Positions 17,404-26,874 of a stretch of 64,000 bases of DNA are shown piece by piece. Positions within the stretch are counted from its first letter, which is position 1. Each line of letters opens with the position of its first letter. A program made the translations under genes and the position numbers. This DNA is from Mycobacterium heidelbergense (lineage in GTDB: Bacteria > Actinomycetota > Actinomycetes > Mycobacteriales > Mycobacteriaceae): contig NZ_AP022615.1 in the NCBI RefSeq assembly GCF_010730745.1, forward strand, positions 2,418,001-2,482,000. Direction: 5' to 3'. The notes below the pieces were generated by a model. The model saw only the letters and a list, made by a program, of their open reading frames with translations. It was not told where the DNA came from and did not search any database.

Positions 17404-18444
17404 ATGGCTGCTGCAGCGGAAGAAATCGACGTCGACGGCATCGCGGTGCGGCTGACCAACCCGGACAAGGTGTACTTCCCCGCGCTGGGGTCGAACGGGA
17501 CCAAGCGACGGCTCGTCGAGTATTACCGGGCCGTGGCCGGCGGCCCGATGCTGACCGCGCTGCGCGACCGGCCCACCCATCTGCAGCGCTTCCCGGACGG
17601 CATCGACGGCGAGGAGATCTACCAGAAGCGGATACCGCAGCACCATCCCGACTATCTGCAGACCTGCCGGGTGACGTTCCCGTCGGGACGCACCGCCGAC
17701 GCGCTGAAGGTGACCCATCCCGCGGCGATCGTGTGGGCGGCGCAGATGGGCACGGTCACGCTGCACCCGTGGCAGGTGCGCTGCCCGGACACCGAGCACC
17801 CCGACGAATTGCGCATCGACCTGGATCCGCAGCCCGGCACCGGCTTCGAGCAAGCGCGGGCGGTTGCCGTCGGTGTGTTGCGGCCGCTGCTCGACGAACT
17901 CGGCCTGGCCGGGTACCCCAAGACATCCGGGGGCCGCGGGGTCCACGTGTTTCTGCGGATCGCCACCGACTGGGACTTCGTCGAGGTGCGCCGGGCCGGC
18001 ATCGCGCTGGCCCGCGAAGTGGAGCGCCGCGCCCCGGACGCGGTGACCACCTCGTGGTGGAAGGAAGAACGGGGCGAGCGCATCTTCATCGACTTCAACC
18101 AGAACGCCCGCGACCGCACCATGGCGTCGCCGTACTCGGTGCGGCGCACCCCGATCGCGACCGTGTCGACGCCGCTGACGTGGGACGAGCTGGCCGGCGC
18201 CGATCCCGACGACTACACCATGGCGACGGTGCCCGACCTCGTGCAGCGCCGGGAGGACCCGTGGGCCGGCATGGATGCCGTGGCCCAGTCGATTGCTCCG
18301 TTGCTGCAGATGTCCCGGGCCGACGAAGAGCGCGGGCTTGGCGACATGCCGTACCCGCCGAACTACCCGAAGATGCCGGGCGAGCCGAAGCGGGTGCAGC
18401 CAAGCCGGGATACGGATCGGACCAGTAAGAACAAGCCGAAATGA
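17404..18444 (+). CDS. polD1: LigD-type primase-polymerase domain protein (Prim-PolC/PolD1)
   Basis: 346 aa stand-alone archaeo-eukaryotic primase fold. Metal-binding Asp pair in RIDLDPQPG, the SGGRGVHVF nucleotide-binding loop, and a third acidic residue in IFIDFNQNARDR. It fills short gaps or adds ribonucleotides in repair, and pairs functionally with LigC. Start ATG 17404 is firm because the N-terminus matches the family and 37 bp separate it from ligC. Confidence 0.92.
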   Translation: MAAAAEEIDVDGIAVRLTNPDKVYFPALGSNGTKRRLVEYYRAVAGGPMLTALRDRPTHLQRFPDGIDGEEIYQKRIPQHHPDYLQTCRVTFPSGRTADALKVTHPAAIVWAAQMGTVTLHPWQVRCPDTEHPDELRIDLDPQPGTGFEQARAVAVGVLRPLLDELGLAGYPKTSGGRGVHVFLRIATDWDFVEVRRAGIALAREVERRAPDAVTTSWWKEERGERIFIDFNQNARDRTMASPYSVRRTPIATVSTPLTWDELAGADPDDYTMATVPDLVQRREDPWAGMDAVAQSIAPLLQMSRADEERGLGDMPYPPNYPKMPGEPKRVQPSRDTDRTSKNKPK

Positions 18445-18521
18445 CGCCGTGCGCCCACGCTCATCCAGTGCTCGCGACGCGCCTTCGGCTGGTCCTTATC
18501 CGTGCGGCTATGCGATGGTCG

Positions 18522-18875
18522 TCAAGCCGTCTCGCGGTTGACGAACTCGTCGAGGACCTGCCGCGACAGCTTCGACACGCTCATCTTGCGCGCCTTGGCG
18601 ATCGCCTCGAGCTTTGTCCGGGTGATCTCCGAGACGCGCACTTGGACTACCGGCGAGTGCTTCTGGCCGCCGGACAGTGACTTGCCGCCGGGGATCAGGC
18701 CGGCGGTGCGGGCTGTGCGGGTTTGTTCGGCCTCCCGGGCGGCGATGTCGCCCAGCTCCGCGGCGCGGGCCTCGGTGAGCCGTTCGCCCTTGTGGTAGAT
18801 CTCGCGTTCGTCGAGATCGGCATCTTCGATGGTGGCGTCGGGTCCGATCACGTAGTCGGCTGGGTTCTTCTTCAT
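18522..18875 (-). CDS. candidate antitoxin, ribbon-helix-helix C-terminal domain
   Basis: About 117 aa from ATG 18875 (120 aa from 18884). The last 45 residues look like a ribbon-helix-helix DNA-binding unit (VVQVRVSEITRTKLEAIAKARKMSVSKLSRQVLDEFV); the N-terminal part is acidic and unstructured-looking (GPDATIEDADLDEREI). ATG 18875 overlaps the stop of the upstream gene (ATGA), the usual coupling in toxin-antitoxin pairs. Toxin first, antitoxin second resembles the BrnT/BrnA order. Confidence 0.65.
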   Translation of the reverse strand: MKKNPADYVIGPDATIEDADLDEREIYHKGERLTEARAAELGDIAAREAEQTRTARTAGLIPGGKSLSGGQKHSPVVQVRVSEITRTKLEAIAKARKMSVSKLSRQVLDEFVNRETA

Positions 18876-19132
18876 CGTGTCCATTCCATGGGTTGTGCGT
18901 GGATGATGACGAGCACGGCCGAGCCTTCGACGGCTTCAATGACGGCGATTTCGGTGAGGCGGCCGGTAGCGTCGCGGCCGGTGTAGAGCATGCTGCCGCT
19001 GGGCTGGATCTCCGGGATGCCCGAGTTACGCATGGCGGCGATGGCGTTGCGTTTGTTGACGCCATGCTTGCGCCGAGCCGAGGCGGTGAGGATGATCGTC
19101 TGCTGCGGCACACAAACGAGCATAGATGACAT
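18872..19132 (-). CDS. candidate small toxin (BrnT-like layout)
   Basis: A basic protein of about 80-86 aa: IILTASARRKHGVNKRNAIAAM at the start, YTGRDATGRLTEIAVIEA in the middle, and VLVIIHAQP near the end. This strand-helix-sheet pattern and the KHGV motif recall BrnT/RelE-type ribonucleases, and similar small mycobacterial proteins pair with RHH antitoxins. Alternative starts are ATG 19123 and GTG 19111. No catalytic residue can be fixed by eye, so toxin status is inferred mainly from size and context. Confidence 0.55.
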   Translation of the reverse strand: MSSMLVCVPQQTIILTASARRKHGVNKRNAIAAMRNSGIPEIQPSGSMLYTGRDATGRLTEIAVIEAVEGSAVLVIIHAQPMEWTR

Positions 19133-19322
19133 GCCCGCTAAGCCAAGCCAGCATGCAATACATACCCGTATGCTACGTAGGCGGTGCACGGCAGTCAAAG
19201 GGCGGCCGGCGGATTTTTTCCTTAAATCCCGAGCCGCTGGTCACCGGCCAGCCGTGCGGCATGTTGCCGATACATGCGGGCGCACAACTCGGCGCGCCCA
19301 AATCATTTTCCGAGTGAGGCGG

Positions 19323-20174
19323 CTACGACAGCGCCGCTTGCGGCGCAAACGCGGGTTGCCTCGCGGGCGTGCGTCCCTCGCCGTCGCGAGGCTGCGATAG
19401 CCGGTCGGCGAGGAGCGCCACCAGCGCGCCGGTCAGTCCGCCCACCGTCGCCGGAACCGATGAGCCCGACAGCACCACATAGCCGAATGCGGCACCCACG
19501 GATAGCAAACCGAGCCGGATGGGACTCCAGCCGACCGTGGCGGGCAGCCGGAAGGACAGACCGATGCCGAGCAGCAGCGCCATAACGTGCCCGACGGCGG
19601 TGAAGTCCGCCCCCACGGCCGCCGTCGCCGCGATGCCAAGCCACCAACCGACCCACGCGAGCCGCCAGCGCGGTGGTATCGATGCCGTCAGCGCGCCCAG
19701 TACACACACCGCGCCGTAACTGACCCCGACGTCGCTCGCCCGTGCGACGGAGAACGGCAGCCATCCCGCCTTGAGCGCGGCGACCAGCCCCACCGCGACG
19801 ATCAACGTGGCACCGATGTGGCCGACCGTGAACGCGATGATCAAACCCCTACCGCGCCAAAGCAGTTCGCCCAAAGCCAGCAGGCACGCCAGCCCCGGCA
19901 GCCAAACACAGACATCGCCGCCGTCGTCGACGAACGCGCTGCCGACCAACGTGCTCAGGCGGCCGTGCGCCAGATTGTGCAGGTTGGTGCTCATGCGACT
20001 CACCACGACCTCGCGTGCGTGCGGACCAAGCGCGGTGAGCATGAGTGAGACGGCGGCCAGGACGACGGCGTATGCCGCAGTGACGCGCACCGACGCCGCG
20101 GCGGACAACGTTCGCGCGGCGACGGCTGCCCAACGTCCGGTCTCGTCGCGGGTAGTCTTCGCGAACGGCGTCAT
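19323..20174 (-). CDS. rhomboid-like membrane protein
   Basis: About 283 aa with six or more hydrophobic segments. Features shared with rhomboids: STNLHNLAHGRLSTL before the second helix, a serine in VGVSYGAVCVLGAL (GxS) and a histidine in AVGHVMALLLG, placed like the Ser-His dyad. The loop spacing differs from canonical rhomboid proteases, so activity is uncertain. ATG 20174 is favoured over the earlier 20210 start by composition. It is divergent from the split regulator at 20352. Confidence 0.7.
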   Translation of the reverse strand: MTPFAKTTRDETGRWAAVAARTLSAAASVRVTAAYAVVLAAVSLMLTALGPHAREVVVSRMSTNLHNLAHGRLSTLVGSAFVDDGGDVCVWLPGLACLLALGELLWRGRGLIIAFTVGHIGATLIVAVGLVAALKAGWLPFSVARASDVGVSYGAVCVLGALTASIPPRWRLAWVGWWLGIAATAAVGADFTAVGHVMALLLGIGLSFRLPATVGWSPIRLGLLSVGAAFGYVVLSGSSVPATVGGLTGALVALLADRLSQPRDGEGRTPARQPAFAPQAALS

Positions 20175-20351
20175 GCAACCACGATGCTGGGGCGATCCGG
20201 GATCGGCCACCTTCTTAACGAAGCTTTCACACGCGTGTGATTAATCTTCACGGTTTTGCGCGCGGCGGCCTCTGAAGTCCGCGTTTCTGGCGCGCAATCT
20301 CCGCGTTTTCGCTGATGTTTCGCCGTCCGTGGCCGTTGCATGCTGGTTAAC

Positions 20352-23300
20352 ATGAGCGAGATTGATCCACGCGTGGACCTGCCGTTGGTGGACTGGAGCG
20401 ATCTTGGCGTGAGCGGGCTTTTGCCGACGGGCACGGTGACGCTGCTGTTGGCCGATGTCGAAAACTCCACCGGGTTGTGGGAGAGCCAGCCCGAGCAGAT
20501 GACGACGGCGTTCGCGCGGCTGGATCAGGCGCTGTCGGATCTGCTGGCCGCGTATGGCGGGGTGCGCCCGGTGGAGCAGGGTGAGGGCGACAGCTTTGTG
20601 GTGGCCTTCGCCCGTGCCAGCGACGCGGTGGCGTGTGCGCTGGAGTTGCAGCGCGCCCCGCGTTGGCGCCGATCAGCTTGCGGATCGGCGTGCACACCGG
20701 CGAGGTGCGGTTGCGCGATGAAGCCAATTACATCGGCCCGACCATCAACAAAACGGCGCGTTTGCGCGACCTGGCCCATGGCGGCCAGACGGTGCTCTCG
20801 GGCACGACCGAGGCATTGGTTGCCGACACGCCGCTCCCCGACACCTGGCTGACCGATCTGGGCACCCACGAGCTGCGCGGTGTTCCCCGTCCTGAGCGGG
20901 TCGTGCAACTGTGCCATCCCGATCTGCGCAACGACTTCCCGCCCTTGCGCACGGTCAAAAGCGTTGCTGTGCACCATTTCCCGGTGCAATTCACCAGCTT
21001 TGTCGGCCGCGGTCCACAGCTGGCCGAGGTGCGCAAGCTGTTGGCGGAGGGCCGGTTAGTCACCTTGACCGGGGCCGGCGGGGTGGGGAAAACGCGGCTG
21101 GCAGTACACGTTGCGAGCCAGTTAGCGAGCGAATATGCCGATGGTGTCTGGTATGTGGACCTGGCACCGATTACCGACCCTGATGTGGTGCCGGTGGTGA
21201 TGGCCCGGGTGCTGGGCCTGCCCGACCAACCCGGCCGCTCCACCATGGACACATTGCTGCGGTTCGTTCGCGACCGTCAACTGCTGGTGGTGCTCGACAA
21301 CTGCGAGCATCTGCTGGATGCGTGCGCGGCGCTGGCCGTCGCTCTGCTGGGTGGGGCGCCGGGGCTGAGCGTGTTGGCCACAAGTCGTGAGCCGATCGGT
21401 GTCGGTGGCGAGGCGATGTGGCGGGTGCCGTCGCTTTCGGTTTCCGATGAAGCGATCGAGTTGTTCGCCGATCGGGCTCGCCATGCCCGGCCCGATTTCG
21501 CCGTCACCGACGACAACACCGCTGTGGTCGCCGAGATCTGCCGGCGCCTCGACGGCATACCGCTGGCCATCGAGCTGGCCGCGGCGCGGGTGCGGGCGTT
21601 GTCGCTGGCCGAGATCCTCGACAGCCTGCATGACCGGTTCCGGTTGTTGACCGGGGGCGCGCGCGCCGCGGTGCGCCGCCAGCAGACCCTGCGCGCCTCA
21701 GTGGATTGGTCGCATGCGCTACTGACCGAACCCGAGCGGGTGCTGTTTCGTCGGTTGTCGGTGTTTCTGGGTGGATTCGACCTCGACGCTGCGCAGGCGG
21801 TCGCCGGCGCCGATGGGCTGCAGCGTTACCAAGTCCTCGATCAGCTCACTCTGCTGGTCGACAAATCGTTAGTCGTCGCCGAAAATGCCTGGGGCCGAAC
21901 GCGATACCGGTTGCTGGAAACGTTGCGCCAGTACGTGCTGGAAAAACTCGGCGAGTCCGGCGAGGCGGACGCCATGCGTACACGTCACCGTGATTACTAC
22001 ACGGCGATGGCGGCCCTACTCGACGTCCCGGCGGGCAGTGATTATGAGCGACGCGTCGAGCAGGCCGAAATCGAGATCGACAACCTGCGCGCCGCGTTCG
22101 CGTGGAGCCGGGAGAACTCCGACGCCGAGTTTGAGTTGGAGCTGGCGTGTTCGCTGAACCCGCTGTGGCAAGCGCGAGGACGCATCCGGGAGGGATTGGC
22201 CTGGCTGGACGCCGCCCTCACAGATCTCGACTTGCGCGACGCCCGCGACACTGGAGTGGCGGCCGCGGTGCGCGCGCGGGCACTCGCCGACAGGGCCCTG
22301 CTCGCCGTCTTCATGGGTGCCGCGGACAGTTTCGACCAGGCTCGGCAAGCCCTGGCGATCGCGCGCGAGGTCGACGATCCGGCCCTACTGCTCCGGGCGC
22401 TGACCGCCTGCGGCCCTATCGCCGTCATCAGCGCCGAGCCGGCGGGGCCGTACTTCACCGAGGCGATCGGCCTGGCCCGGGCATTAGGCGATCCGTGGAG
22501 GTTGAGCCAAATCCTCGCCTGGCAGGCGCGCACGGCAACCACGGCGGGCGACCTGATCGCGGTCCGCGCAGCCGGTGAGGAAGGACGCGATCTCGCCGAG
22601 GCGATCGGCGACCGGTTCGCCTCGCGCCAGTGCCGCTGGTGCCTCGTCGTGGCACAGCACTTCCAGGGCGATCTGGCAGACGCCACCGCACAATTCGGCG
22701 CCGTGGCCGCCGAGGCCGAGGCAGCTCACGACGTGACCTATCAGGCGTATGGCTTGGCGGGACAGGGCATGGTGCTGGCCGCGCAGGGTGAGGTGTACGC
22801 GGCCCGGGCTGCCGCCGATGCGGCCGTTGAGGCTGCCGCCGAGCTGGGCGGGCTTGCCGCGGGCCTCGCCTACATGGCGTCGGCTTCCGCAGCCCTGGCC
22901 GCCGGCGATGCTGCGACGGCCCACGACGCGAGCGAGAAGGCCTGGCAGCACTGGCGTCTCCTGCCCGCGCAGGCTGCATGGCAGCGCGTGTTCCGTGCGC
23001 AGGCCGCGCTGGCGGGCGGGGATCTAGACGCGGCCCGCCGTGGCGCCGACGAGGCCGTCGCGACAACGACCGGCTGGTGGCTCATGGGCGCGCTGACCAC
23101 GCGGGCCCGGGTGGCGATCGCGCGGGGGGAGCCGGCGCAGGCCGAACGCGACGCCCACGACGCGCTCGCACGCGCCGCTGACATGCAGGCCCGCACAGGC
23201 GTTGCCGACATTCTCGAGTGCCTCGCCGCCCTGGCCGGAGACGCCGGTAGTCACTGCGAAGCCGCTCGGCTGTTCGGAGCGGCACACGCCATCCGGCAAC

Positions 23301-23674
23301 GTATCGGCGAGGTCCGCTTCAAAATCTATGACGCCGGCTACGAAGCGTCACTGGCTGCCCTGCGAGAAGCCTTGGGCGAGAAGGACTTCGAAACTGCGTG
23401 GGCCGAGGGCGCGGCCCTGTCCGCCGAGGAGGCGATCGCCTACGCGCAACGCGGTCGCGGCGAACGCAAACGACCCAGCAGCGGCTGGGCCTCACTCACG
23501 CCGGCCGAGCGCGACGTCGTGCGACTGGTGAGCGAAGGGCTCGCGAACAACGACATCGCCGCACGGCTTTTCGTCTCACCGCGCACCGTGCAAACCCATC
23601 TCACGCATGTCTACGCCAAGCTGGGTCTGACTTCCCGGGTGCAGCTGGCCCAGGAGGCGGCCCGTCGCGCATGA
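20352..23674 (+). pseudogene. frameshifted cyclase-domain / ATPase / LuxR regulator
   Basis: Two overlapping frames together give one large regulator of the mycobacterial Rv2488c/Rv0386 type. The first frame (20352 on) has a class III nucleotide cyclase start (GTVTLLLADVENSTGLWES). The second (open from about 20633 to 23674) resumes the cyclase domain (LRIGVHTGEVRLRDEANYIGPTINK), then a P-loop GAGGVGKTRLAV, NB-ARC-like LLVVLDNCEHLLDA, TPR-like repeats, and a C-terminal LuxR HTH (LTPAERDVVRLVSEGLANNDIAARLFVSPRTVQTH). The break lies in 20649-20662, after coding QRAP, and needs a -1 shift or a 2 bp removal. No slippery heptamer is visible, so a mutation or assembly error is more likely than programmed shifting. 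The downstream part alone could still be expressed from GTG 20633. Confidence 0.8.
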
Positions 23675-23684
23675 ACGTGGAATC

Positions 23685-24245
23685 CTATGCGGCGCCAGGT
23701 AAATCGAAGATCAGCAGCGTGCTGCTGGCGGTGGCGACGAGCGCCCCCGATGCGTCGGTGACCGTCGCTTCGGTGAATCCGATCCGCGAACCCGCTTTGA
23801 CGACCGTGCCCACCGCGGTCAGTGGGCCGCTGGCCGCGGTGACCGCCTTCAGGTAGTTGACCTTGATTTCGACCGACGTGTACCCGACCCCTTCGGGCAG
23901 CGTGGTGTGCAACGCACAGCCGGTCACGGTGTCCAACAGGGTGCACAGCATGCCGCCATGAACCATCCCCAGCGGGTTGTACATGGACCCGTCGGGCATG
24001 CAGCCGAAGGCGATTCGCCCGTTCTCGACGTCGAGAATGCTCATTCGCATCAGCTCGCCGATGGGCGGCGGCGGCAAGTGTCCGTCGGCGACCGCCTTCC
24101 AGTACGCGAGGCCGGACATCGACGCGGCGGTGGCCTTCGTGGTGTGCGGGTCGCGCCAGGTCACCAGCCGTGATTCCGCTTCACCCCAACCCGCCGTGTG
24201 TGCGACCCGAGTGTCACCGGCGGGAGCGCCCGGAGAAGCCGTCAT
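23685..24245 (-). CDS. PaaI-type hotdog-fold thioesterase
   Basis: 186 aa. The hotdog signature NPLGMVHGGMLCTLLDTVTG is clear, followed by YTSVEIKVNYLKAV. Such proteins hydrolyse acyl-CoA thioesters in the cytosol. It is convergent with the split LuxR regulator (10 bp gap) and divergent from a TetR gene, with two similar palindromes between them, so it is the likely target of that TetR protein. Confidence 0.85.
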   Translation of the reverse strand: MTASPGAPAGDTRVAHTAGWGEAESRLVTWRDPHTTKATAASMSGLAYWKAVADGHLPPPPIGELMRMSILDVENGRIAFGCMPDGSMYNPLGMVHGGMLCTLLDTVTGCALHTTLPEGVGYTSVEIKVNYLKAVTAASGPLTAVGTVVKAGSRIGFTEATVTDASGALVATASSTLLIFDLPGAA

Positions 24246-24261
24246 GAGTCGACCTTTCGGG

Positions 24262-24275
24262 AAACTGGTCGGTTT
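24262..24275. promoter_or_regulatory. TetR operator candidate 1
   Basis: AAACTGGTCGGTTT, 10 of 14 positions palindromic. It shares AAC.GGTCGGT.TACT with the site at 24313-24330. It lies 17 bp upstream of the thioesterase start. Confidence 0.55.
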
Positions 24276-24312
24276 ACTTTACTGACCTAACATAGCGCCG
24301 CTCTCGCCGCTT

Positions 24313-24330
24313 GTAAACCGGTCGGTGTAC
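24313..24330. promoter_or_regulatory. TetR operator candidate 2
   Basis: GTAAACCGGTCGGTGTAC, 14 of 18 positions palindromic, 9 bp upstream of the TetR gene's GTG. Together with the related site at 24262 it fits coordinate repression of the divergent thioesterase and TetR genes. Confidence 0.6.
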
Positions 24331-24339
24331 TATCCGAAT

Positions 24340-24927
24340 GTGAACGATGCCACCTCCCGGGCGCGTCCACCCGGTGGGCGGGGGGCGCGGGAGCGCATCG
24401 AGCGCGCCGCGGCCCGGCTGTTCTACCGCAACGGAATCCACGCGACCGGCGTGGAACTCATCGCACACGAGGCCAACGTCTCCAAACGCACGCTCTACCA
24501 ACACTTTCCCAGCAAGAACGACCTGGTGGACAACTACCTCCGCGGCATCGCGGCTCGAGGCGGCCTGCCCACCGAGAAGCGCCTCGACGACACCGAGCTA
24601 CCCGCCCGCGAACGCCTGCTGGGGATTTTCGACCTGCGCCGCTCCGACGTCGTGCGCGGCTGCCCCTATCACAATGCCGCCGTCGAATCGGCCGGGTCGC
24701 TGGCCAGCACCGACGAGATCGTGCGGACCCACAAGCAGGAATTCGTCCGCCGCCTCATCGCCGTCGCGCGCGAGGCGGGCGCCGCTGACCCCCACTTGCT
24801 GGGCCAGCAGCTCGCCGTGCTGTTCGAGGGCGCCACCGCGATGGCGACCTCGCTGAACGACACCGCACCCGTCGTGCACGCCCGTGCGGCGGCGGCCACG
24901 CTGATCGATGCCGCCCTGAGCCCTTGA
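24340..24927 (+). CDS. TetR family transcriptional regulator
   Basis: About 195 aa. HTH: RIERAAARLFYRNGIHATGVELIAHEANVSKRTLYQHFPSKNDLV. GTG at 24340 is the first plausible start after the operator palindrome; the frame is open to 24325 but that would put coding sequence over the operator. It is divergent from the thioesterase. Ligand unknown. Confidence 0.88.
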   Translation: MNDATSRARPPGGRGARERIERAAARLFYRNGIHATGVELIAHEANVSKRTLYQHFPSKNDLVDNYLRGIAARGGLPTEKRLDDTELPARERLLGIFDLRRSDVVRGCPYHNAAVESAGSLASTDEIVRTHKQEFVRRLIAVAREAGAADPHLLGQQLAVLFEGATAMATSLNDTAPVVHARAAAATLIDAALSP

Positions 24928-24970
24928 CGCGCTCCTCGTGATGCTGCTACACATGGCGTGCGCCACTAAT

Positions 24971-24986
24971 TTGGGCGATCGCCCAA
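24971..24986. promoter_or_regulatory. perfect 16 bp operator palindrome before the P450 unit
   Basis: TTGGGCGATCGCCCAA is a perfect palindrome. A near-identical site, TTGGGCGTTCGCCAAA, lies 15 bp before the TetR gene at 26279-26860. The pair indicates that this TetR protein represses both itself and the P450 unit. Confidence 0.75.
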
Positions 24987-25010
24987 AAACTGGTGGGTGG
25001 AGGTGGCCGG

Positions 25011-25073
25011 ATGGACGGCAAGGCGGCGTTCGTGACCGGCTCGGCGCGCGGACGGCAAGGAAAGCATCGATGA
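25011..25073 (+). pseudogene. truncated SDR start, now a 20-codon leader of the P450 gene
   Basis: ATG 25011 follows a strong GGAGGTGG site and encodes MDGKAAFVTGSARGRQG, the N-terminal strand and nucleotide-binding turn of mycofactocin-type short-chain dehydrogenases. After about 17 codons the homology stops, and the frame ends at TGA 25071-25073, which overlaps the P450 ATG (ATGA). The rest of the SDR appears deleted. The remnant still carries the ribosome site and probably couples translation to the P450. Confidence 0.7.
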
Positions 25074-26275
25074 CTGTCACAAACGACACCGACGTCTACT
25101 ACGACCCCTACGACGTCGGCATCAACGCCAACCCGTATCCGACCTACGCGCGGCTGCGCGAGGAGGCGCCAATCTACCACAACGAGCGGTACGACTTCTG
25201 GGCGCTGTCACGGCATTCCGACGTCGAACGGGCATTGGCCAACTGGGAGGCCTTCTCCAACAAGCGCAGCGACATCCTCGAGCTGATCCAGTCCAAATTC
25301 GACATGCCCGGCGGCGTCATGATGTTCCAGGATCCGCCCGAACACTCGAGGCTGCGCGGCCTGATGTCGCGCGTGTTCACGCCGCGCCGGATGGCCGCCC
25401 TCGAGGATCAGATTCGGCAATACTGCGTGCGGTGCCTGGATCCGCTCGTCGGTTCGCAAGGCTTTGACATCATCGCCGAGCTCGCGTCGATGATGCCGAT
25501 GCGCGTGATCGGGATGCTCCTCGGAATCCCCGAGTCCGAACAGATCTCGGTCCGTGACGCCAACGACGCCAACCTGCGCACCAAGCCCGGCGCGCCTCTT
25601 AAGGTCGCCGACGCCGACTCCATCGCCGACGGCCGGATCTACGCCGACTACGTCGAATGGCGATCCAAGAACCCGTCGGACGACCTGATGACGACGCTGC
25701 TCAACGTCGAGTTCGACGACGAGGATGGGGTGCACAGAAAGCTGACCCGCAAAGAGGTGCTGCATTACACCCAGGTGGTCGCCGGTGCGGGCAACGAGAC
25801 GACCGGCCGGCTGATCGGCTGGCTCGCCAAGGTGCTCGCCGAGCATCCCGACCAGCGCCGGGAGGTCTACGAGGATCGGTCGCTGCTGAGCCGCACCGTC
25901 GACGAGACGCTGCGATTCGAACCCACGGGACCCCACGTCGCCCGGTGGCTGGCAAGGGATTTCGAGTGTTACGGCACGACGATTCCGGCCGGCAGCGCCA
26001 TGCTGCTGCTGTTCGGCTCCGCTAACCGCGATCACCGCCGCTACGCCGACCCGGACACGTTCAACATCCATCGGGATAACATCTCGCACATCACCTTCGG
26101 AAAGGGCGTGCATTACTGCCTTGGCGCGAACCTGGCACGGCTCGAGGGCCGCGTCGCGCTGGACGAGATGCTCAACCGCTGGCCCGAATGGGACATCGAT
26201 GACGACACGGCGCAATTGGCGTCGACGTCCACCGTCCGGGGCTGGGAGCGGCTGCGGGTCGTGCTGCCCACGTAA
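25070..26275 (+). CDS. cytochrome P450
   Basis: 401 aa. I-helix GAGNETTGRLIG, ExxR in DETLRFEP, haem loop FGKGVHYCLGANLARLEGR. ATG at 25070 starts the normal N-terminus MTVTNDTDVYYDPYD. No own ribosome site is evident; it seems coupled to the 20-codon SDR remnant. It is flanked by matching operators and followed at once by the convergent TetR gene. The lost SDR suggests the original pathway was oxidation then dehydrogenation of a hydroxylated substrate. Confidence 0.92.
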   Translation: MTVTNDTDVYYDPYDVGINANPYPTYARLREEAPIYHNERYDFWALSRHSDVERALANWEAFSNKRSDILELIQSKFDMPGGVMMFQDPPEHSRLRGLMSRVFTPRRMAALEDQIRQYCVRCLDPLVGSQGFDIIAELASMMPMRVIGMLLGIPESEQISVRDANDANLRTKPGAPLKVADADSIADGRIYADYVEWRSKNPSDDLMTTLLNVEFDDEDGVHRKLTRKEVLHYTQVVAGAGNETTGRLIGWLAKVLAEHPDQRREVYEDRSLLSRTVDETLRFEPTGPHVARWLARDFECYGTTIPAGSAMLLLFGSANRDHRRYADPDTFNIHRDNISHITFGKGVHYCLGANLARLEGRVALDEMLNRWPEWDIDDDTAQLASTSTVRGWERLRVVLPT

Positions 26276-26278
26276 TGG

Positions 26279-26860
26279 TCAATCGCGCCGGCTTTTCGGT
26301 GTCGGCATCTCGAACCGATCCAGGAATCGATTGACCAGCGCGACGGCCTCTTCGTGGCCGCTTTTGGTGCCGAGTGTCTGCTCGAGAATCAGGGTCCGCC
26401 CGACCGCGGCGATGATGACCGCGATGCCCGCGGGCGGGAATTGGCCTGTGTCGAGGCCGTGTTCGCGGACGACGAAGTTCAGGGCGGTGATCTGCATCTC
26501 GCGCCACCGCTCCTGCCAGGCCGCGATCTCGGCGCGAATCTCCTTGCGATGGTTGGCAAGTCCCATGAACTCCAGCAACAGTCGAGCGTCCTTGGGCTCG
26601 ATCAGGGTGCCCCAGAAGGCGTGCAACGGTCGGTCGGAGGCCAACGCTTCTTGTTGCCGTTCCAGGTAGGCGGCCGCTCCGCGGCGGAAAACGTTGCGGT
26701 AGAGCTCGTCCATCGTCGGGAAGTAGTAGTGCACCAATGCCGGCTTCACACCGGCTTCGGCGGCCACCCGCCGCGACGTGGCGGCGGCATAGCCCTCGTC
26801 GACCATGATGCGAATAGTCGCGTCGATCAGCATGTCCCGAGTGGCGGAGTCCTTGGCCAT
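26279..26860 (-). CDS. TetR family transcriptional regulator of the P450 unit
   Basis: 193 aa. HTH: RDMLIDATIRIMVDEGYAAATSRRVAAEAGVKPALVHYYFPTMDEL. ATG 26860 is taken; a TTG one codon earlier is unlikely. Its promoter carries TTGGGCGTTCGCCAAA (26875-26890), matching the perfect palindrome before the P450 leader, so it probably represses both. The stop lies 3 bp from the P450 stop. Confidence 0.9.
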   Translation of the reverse strand: MAKDSATRDMLIDATIRIMVDEGYAAATSRRVAAEAGVKPALVHYYFPTMDELYRNVFRRGAAAYLERQQEALASDRPLHAFWGTLIEPKDARLLLEFMGLANHRKEIRAEIAAWQERWREMQITALNFVVREHGLDTGQFPPAGIAVIIAAVGRTLILEQTLGTKSGHEEAVALVNRFLDRFEMPTPKSRRD

Positions 26861-26874
26861 CAACGGACCCTAAA

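Noticed and set aside
20649..20662. Programmed -1 ribosomal frameshifting in the cyclase-LuxR regulator
   Set aside because: No X XXY YYZ slippery heptamer or clear downstream pseudoknot at the junction; mutation or sequence error is simpler.
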